Shown piece after piece: positions 60,005 through 64,000 of a stretch of 64,000 nt of DNA. Below the pieces are notes generated by a model. That model did no database searches and had not been told where the DNA came from. It saw nothing but the letters and a program-made list of their open reading frames with translations. The stretch lies in NCBI RefSeq assembly GCF_001411555.2, contig NC_049901.1:13803190-13867189 (forward strand), given 5' to 3'. Position 1 is the stretch's first letter. Each line of letters begins with the position of its first letter. A program made the position numbers and the translations under genes. The DNA comes from Juglans regia (lineage: Eukaryota > Streptophyta > Magnoliopsida > Fagales > Juglandaceae).

Positions 60005-60491
60005 AATGAAGAATCTTTTCTTGATTCTTTATCCTAACATGGGACCATTTTTCAACACTTTTGTTCTTATACTTCTCAACATAATGGATGCGTCGAAAAA
60101 AAAACACAAGCATGTCTTAGACAATGCATGCACGTTTCTTGTCTTTGCCTTTGTTCATGAAAGATTTTGGGGTGAAGTTGTTCTCATTGTTGTATACACT
60201 GTCAATCGGGTCTCTCACAAACTATTCACAACAAAACTTCTTCTGAGCTTTTCTTTGGAAAATCCCTTTTTACTCTTTACTCCATGTCTTTGAGTCCGTT
60301 TGTTTTTTCACTTTACCTCCATATGAACGCACCAAATTTAAACTACATTCTCAGTTATGTTGTTTTCTTATTTATGACATTTTACAAAAAAGCTATCATT
60401 TTTAGCATCCCATAACTAAATGTCTTCGTGTTCTTGGGATGTTCTTGCAACGTAGAAAGTTGATTAGTCTCTCCCATTTCTATTCTTCACC

Positions 60492-60935
60492 TAGGGGTGG
60501 GTAGCTACAGGGTGGGGGCACCATTTCTTCACACAACGCCCCGAATGGGGCGGGGGGTGGGGTTTTCACCCCCATCCCCCACCCCGGGGATGCGGGGGGA
60601 TTCCCAATCCGCCTAGCCTCCTTTTACTTAAAAAAAAAACATTACATTTTATTTGATTTAAAAATTATTTCTAAGTGTAAAAGTAATTAAAAATACATTT
60701 TTAGACCCAACTTATAAATTTAAATTTTGTAAATATGACTATAATTTAAAAACTATGTAATTTTTAAATTTGCTAGTGTATATTTTATGTAAATTGTAGT
60801 GTATTAGTTTTTAAACTATGTAGTTTTTAAATTTTTCAATACATATTTTGTGAACAAGCCTAACAAATTGTAATATATATTTATATATACACAATTTGTA
60901 AAATATAAATATATATTTATGTTTATATATATGTG

Positions 60936-60968
<33 letters not shown>

Positions 60969-61069
60969 AGTGTAAGCGGGGGCAGGGTTGGGAAGCAGGG
61001 CGAAGCAGGGTTGCCCGCCCCGCCATGCGGAGGCAGAGCGAAAGCGACCCGTCCCCGTTGCCCACCCTA
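60492..61069. mobile_element. hAT-like non-autonomous element nested in copia
   Basis: 578 bp from TAGGGGTGGGTAGC to GTTGCCCACCCTA. Flanks TCTTCACC (60484-60491) and TCTTCACT (61070-61077) match at 7 of 8, a good hAT target duplication. GC-rich ends (GGGGCGGGGGG; CCCGCCCCGCC) surround an AT-rich middle with a (TA)n tract at about 60942. It splits the copia integrase and reverse transcriptase parts. Confidence 0.88.
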
Positions 61070-63014
61070 TCTTCACTTTTGTTGTATTCTTTTTTTTTTC
61101 ACTCTCTAATATTTCCATCCATTCAATCCCTAACTTCATTGCAGAGTCGCCTAGGTCCTCATATAGTCTCTCTACGACTATTTTGATAAGCCTGATGAAA
61201 CTAGTGATCTTTTAATTGCATCACATGTTCCAAGATTCTCTCAGGTATTTAAACCTCATCACTTTAGTTAGGTAAGAGCACATCCACACATCTCCAAGAT
61301 TATCATTATTTTTATGCTCTTGCTCTCTTCATGAACCTTGCAACTATCGTGAAGCTAGTTTTGACCCCCTTTAAAAAAAAAAAAAAAAAAACTCTATCTG
61401 ATCAATTAGTTGCACTCATCAAAACTCATACTTGGGACCTAGTGGATTTTCCTCTTGGAAAATCTGAAGTTAGTTGCAGGTGACTATACATAACTAAGAC
61501 TTGTGTAGATGGATCAATGGAGCAATACAAGGCTCGCCTTTTTTCCAAGGGTTTTTCCTAAGAATACCATAAGGAAACTATTGCAGTTGTTGCAGGACAT
61601 TTATTTTTTATATCTTTGCTTGCAGGTTCTTTAGTTTCCCGATGACATTTATTTCATAAGGATGTCAAGAATGACTTTCTAAATGGTGATCTTGTTGAAG
61701 AAGCATATATGCAATCCCACCTAGTCATTAGCATCATGTCCACAAAGTTTGCCGCCTTCATCGTGCTCATTATGGTCTCAAGCAAGCTCGTCATGCGTGG
61801 TTTGCCAAATTCAGTTATGTGGTCACTCAATAGGGTTTTGTTCCCCGCTCCTATGACTCTGGATTGTTTCTACGAACCATTGATGCGAGTATTATTATCA
61901 TTATTCTATATGTCGATGACACGATTATCATCGGGAATAACATTTCTAGGATACGTAGTCTTTTAACTTTTTTTAGTTAGAATTTTGAGATAAAGGATCT
62001 TCTAACTACTTTATTGGACTTGAGGTTACTTTTGGCACATATGGTTATTACTTCTCTCAATCTATATATGCTTCTGATTTGGCTTATTGGGCTGGTTTGA
62101 CTAACAACAAGACTATGAACAATCCTCATGAGACCAATGTCAAGCTTCTTGCCATTTATGGTGAGCCTCTTTTCGATACTTCTCTCTATACAGTCATAGG
62201 CATCTAGTTGGCAGTCCTATTATCTTATGGTCACATGACCATATATTTCCTATGTAGTAGATTTGGTTAGCCAATTTTTGAGTACTCCTCAATCTTCCCA
62301 CTATGCCTTCATTCTTAGTATCTTATGCTACATCAAGGGAATTCTGTTTCATGAACTTCATTTTTCTTCACACTCATCCCTTGAGCTTTGGGTTTATTTT
62401 GATGTTGACTAGGCCAAAGATCTCACTATTCGTCAATCTACTATCGATTATTACTTCTTACTAGGAACGCATATGATTTCTTGGTGTAGTAAGACCTAGT
62501 CTGTTGTTCCTTTTTCTAGTATAGAATCTGAGTATTGTGCTATTCCTTACACTAGTTATATACAAGATTTTATGGTTACATTGGCTTTTGGCAAATATGA
62601 GTTTCCCTAAAATGACTTGCTCTCCCTTTAGAGCGACAATTAAAGTACCATATAGATTGCTCATAATGATGTTTTCCATGAGCGCACCAAACATATCAAA
62701 ACTGATTGTCCCTTTACTAGGCATCATCTTCTGCAAGCACCTTGCTTCTTTGCTCCATCTCCTCTGAAGACGAACTTGCTAACAGTTTCACGAGATCTCA
62801 TCCACCCGGCCACCTTAGTAATCTTGTTTTCAAATTCAAGTTGGGTCCACCATCTAGATTTTGAGGGAGAATTTGATCAGAATACTACTTTAATTAGGAT
62901 ATCATCTTGTATACTTGACCTAATTGTTTTCTATAAATAGAGCCTCGAGAAAGTAGTTGAATATATATAATCATTCATTCAGAAATAGAAGTCTCACTCA
63001 AATTCTATTGTAGT

Positions 63015-63547
63015 TACTTTCCATGACATCAAGCAAAATATCTTTTTTGTGCACTTGAGAAGTCTTGATTGGAGTTACCATTGAAAATATTTGATAATGG
63101 AATCTAGAATTTTGCAAATGACATCAGAGAATTTGCTGGTTGGTAATGAATATAACAACTTTATAAATTGGGTGGAAAGAAAAATAGAAGGCACGTGCAC
63201 TGAAGCTTGACGGACATATAAACAAGAATATGCTTCATGTACAATCATAAAGTAAATATCTTGTAAAGTAGATCCCCAAAATATCTTACAATCAAATTTC
63301 GCCAAAACACTGGATCATTTGGTTTGATTAACCAAAACATTCGATACCAAGATTTACATATGTAGCGCGAATTGTTAGACCAATCACTCTCGAATTTGGT
63401 GTAGGGAAAACTTCATGCAGGTGCGTAGAACTATGAGAGTGAGTTTGGTTATACGTATGAGATTAAATGCATCATGCATGCGTTGTACTTGTCACCTTGA
63501 AACCTTGTGTGTAATAGCTTATAAACATTTGTGGGACAATATTAACT
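63015..63547. other. Intergenic, no gene supported
   Basis: AT-rich, with no coding frame or terminal repeat recognised. Confidence 0.5.
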
Positions 63548-64000
63548 CATTACAACAAATTTAACTTTTAGGAACAAATTTTTTTGGGACAATATTCTTT
63601 TGACTTTTAGGGATGAAGTCCAAATTTCGTCCCAAAAATAGCCTGAGTTGTAAGCACCGTTCAAACAATAATTTATCGTACGAATGGTAATATTTAAGGA
63701 CAAAATCAATCGTTCCTAAAAGTGATTGATCATTCAAACAGTTTGCTATATTTGTTCAAATGGTGTTAATTCTGTTTGAATGGTACCAAACCCATTTCGA
63801 ATGTTAAGAAATCTATTCGAACAGTGATAAATGTGTCCAAACAATTACAATTACGTTCGAACTATATTAAATTCATTGGCGGATTTTGTTCCAATGCAAA
63901 TTTCAACCAAATATTGCCCGAGAAGTTGAACGTGTCATCTTTTTTCTCAATTGACGAATTCTATTTGAACTACAATAATGTCCATTCGAATTAGAATAGT
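63548..64000. mobile_element. CACTA-like (En/Spm) transposon terminus, runs off the window
   Basis: It starts near CATTACAACAAAT, one substitution from the CACTACAA start of CACTA elements, followed by TTTTAGG.A.AAA words in both orientations (AACTTTTAGGAAC, CTTTTAGGGATGAA, CGTTCCTAAAAG). From 63660 on, variants of TTCGAAC / GTTCAAAC recur every 20-40 bp, like the subterminal transposase-binding repeats of this superfamily. Only one end is in the window. Confidence 0.45.

Larger units (their letters stand above)
58460..63014 (+). mobile_element. Ty1/copia retrotransposon, heavily decayed
   Basis: Copia order read piecewise in shifting frames: a gag-like start (58480-58900); a zinc-knuckle-like CKYCKKTDHLVNGWC at 59236-59280 with one residue too many between H and the last C; a GAG-pre-integrase box SLWHSQLGHASLPRVQLL at about 59444; integrase pieces (FDLVHYEIWG, RKHKHVLDNACTF); reverse transcriptase (TWDLVDFPLGKS, MEQYKARLFSKGF, DVKNDFLNGD, LYVDDTIII-like); an RNase H region (ISWCSKT-like, about 62479); then a purine tract TTGAGGGAGA and LTR-like DNA with TATAAATAGAG to about 63014. 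Many stops. A 186-bp internal tandem duplication and a nested hAT-like element add to the damage. Confidence 0.85.

Noticed and set aside
60811..61139. Minus-strand frames rich in isoleucine and tyrosine
   Set aside because: Translation of the (TA)n tract within the nested hAT-like element.

Overview
This is plant nuclear DNA, almost certainly from a woody eudicot. The evidence is three intron-containing or plant-specific genes (plastid-type shikimate kinase, an F-box/kelch protein of the SKIP6 type, a CYP78A cytochrome P450), AT-rich intergenic DNA, and dense plant-type transposable elements. Several short Harbinger-like elements carry GAGATGAGATGAG arrays next to their ends, which makes me lean towards Fagales (walnut/hickory-like). 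That is a weak inference.

Layout. (1) 24-3864 (+): the last nine exons of a shikimate kinase gene, with a large intron holding a LINE remnant that was itself hit by a MITE. (2) 3.9-7.4 kb: a MITE, a small TRIM-type LTR element, and a possible orphan cysteine-rich exon. (3) 7.4-31.8 kb: an old tandem segmental duplication. Copy A (about 7919-19297) holds an intact SKIP6-like gene. Copy B (about 20381-31824) holds its pseudogene. The copies are separated by a Ty1/copia remnant and were loaded separately: copy A with an L1-type LINE and a later 1.65-kb local tandem duplication, copy B with an RNase H-bearing LINE containing a nested hAT-like element. (4) 31.8-43.1 kb: repeat-rich DNA with a strong hairpin, a probable LTR-element derivative holding two minisatellites, and several TIR elements. 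(5) 43229-44925 (+): an intact two-exon CYP78A gene with a TATA box. (6) 45-54 kb: MITEs, a hAT element with a perfect 8-bp target duplication, and two foldback Mutator-like elements with 9-bp target duplications. (7) 54.4-57.7 kb: what looks like an isolated first exon of an HR-lesion-inducer-like gene, with a long-TIR element ending 6 bp upstream of its start codon. (8) 58.5-63.0 kb: a decayed Ty1/copia element with an internal 186-bp tandem duplication and a nested hAT element. (9) 63.5 kb to the end: a CACTA-like transposon terminus.

The host genes do not form a pathway or operon. Shikimate kinase belongs to plastid aromatic biosynthesis, SKIP6-like proteins are substrate receptors of SCF ubiquitin ligases, and CYP78A enzymes act in organ-size control. 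I found no convincing undescribed molecular system. The best content is evolutionary: the A/B duplication gives natural empty and filled sites, so several insertions can be ordered in time.
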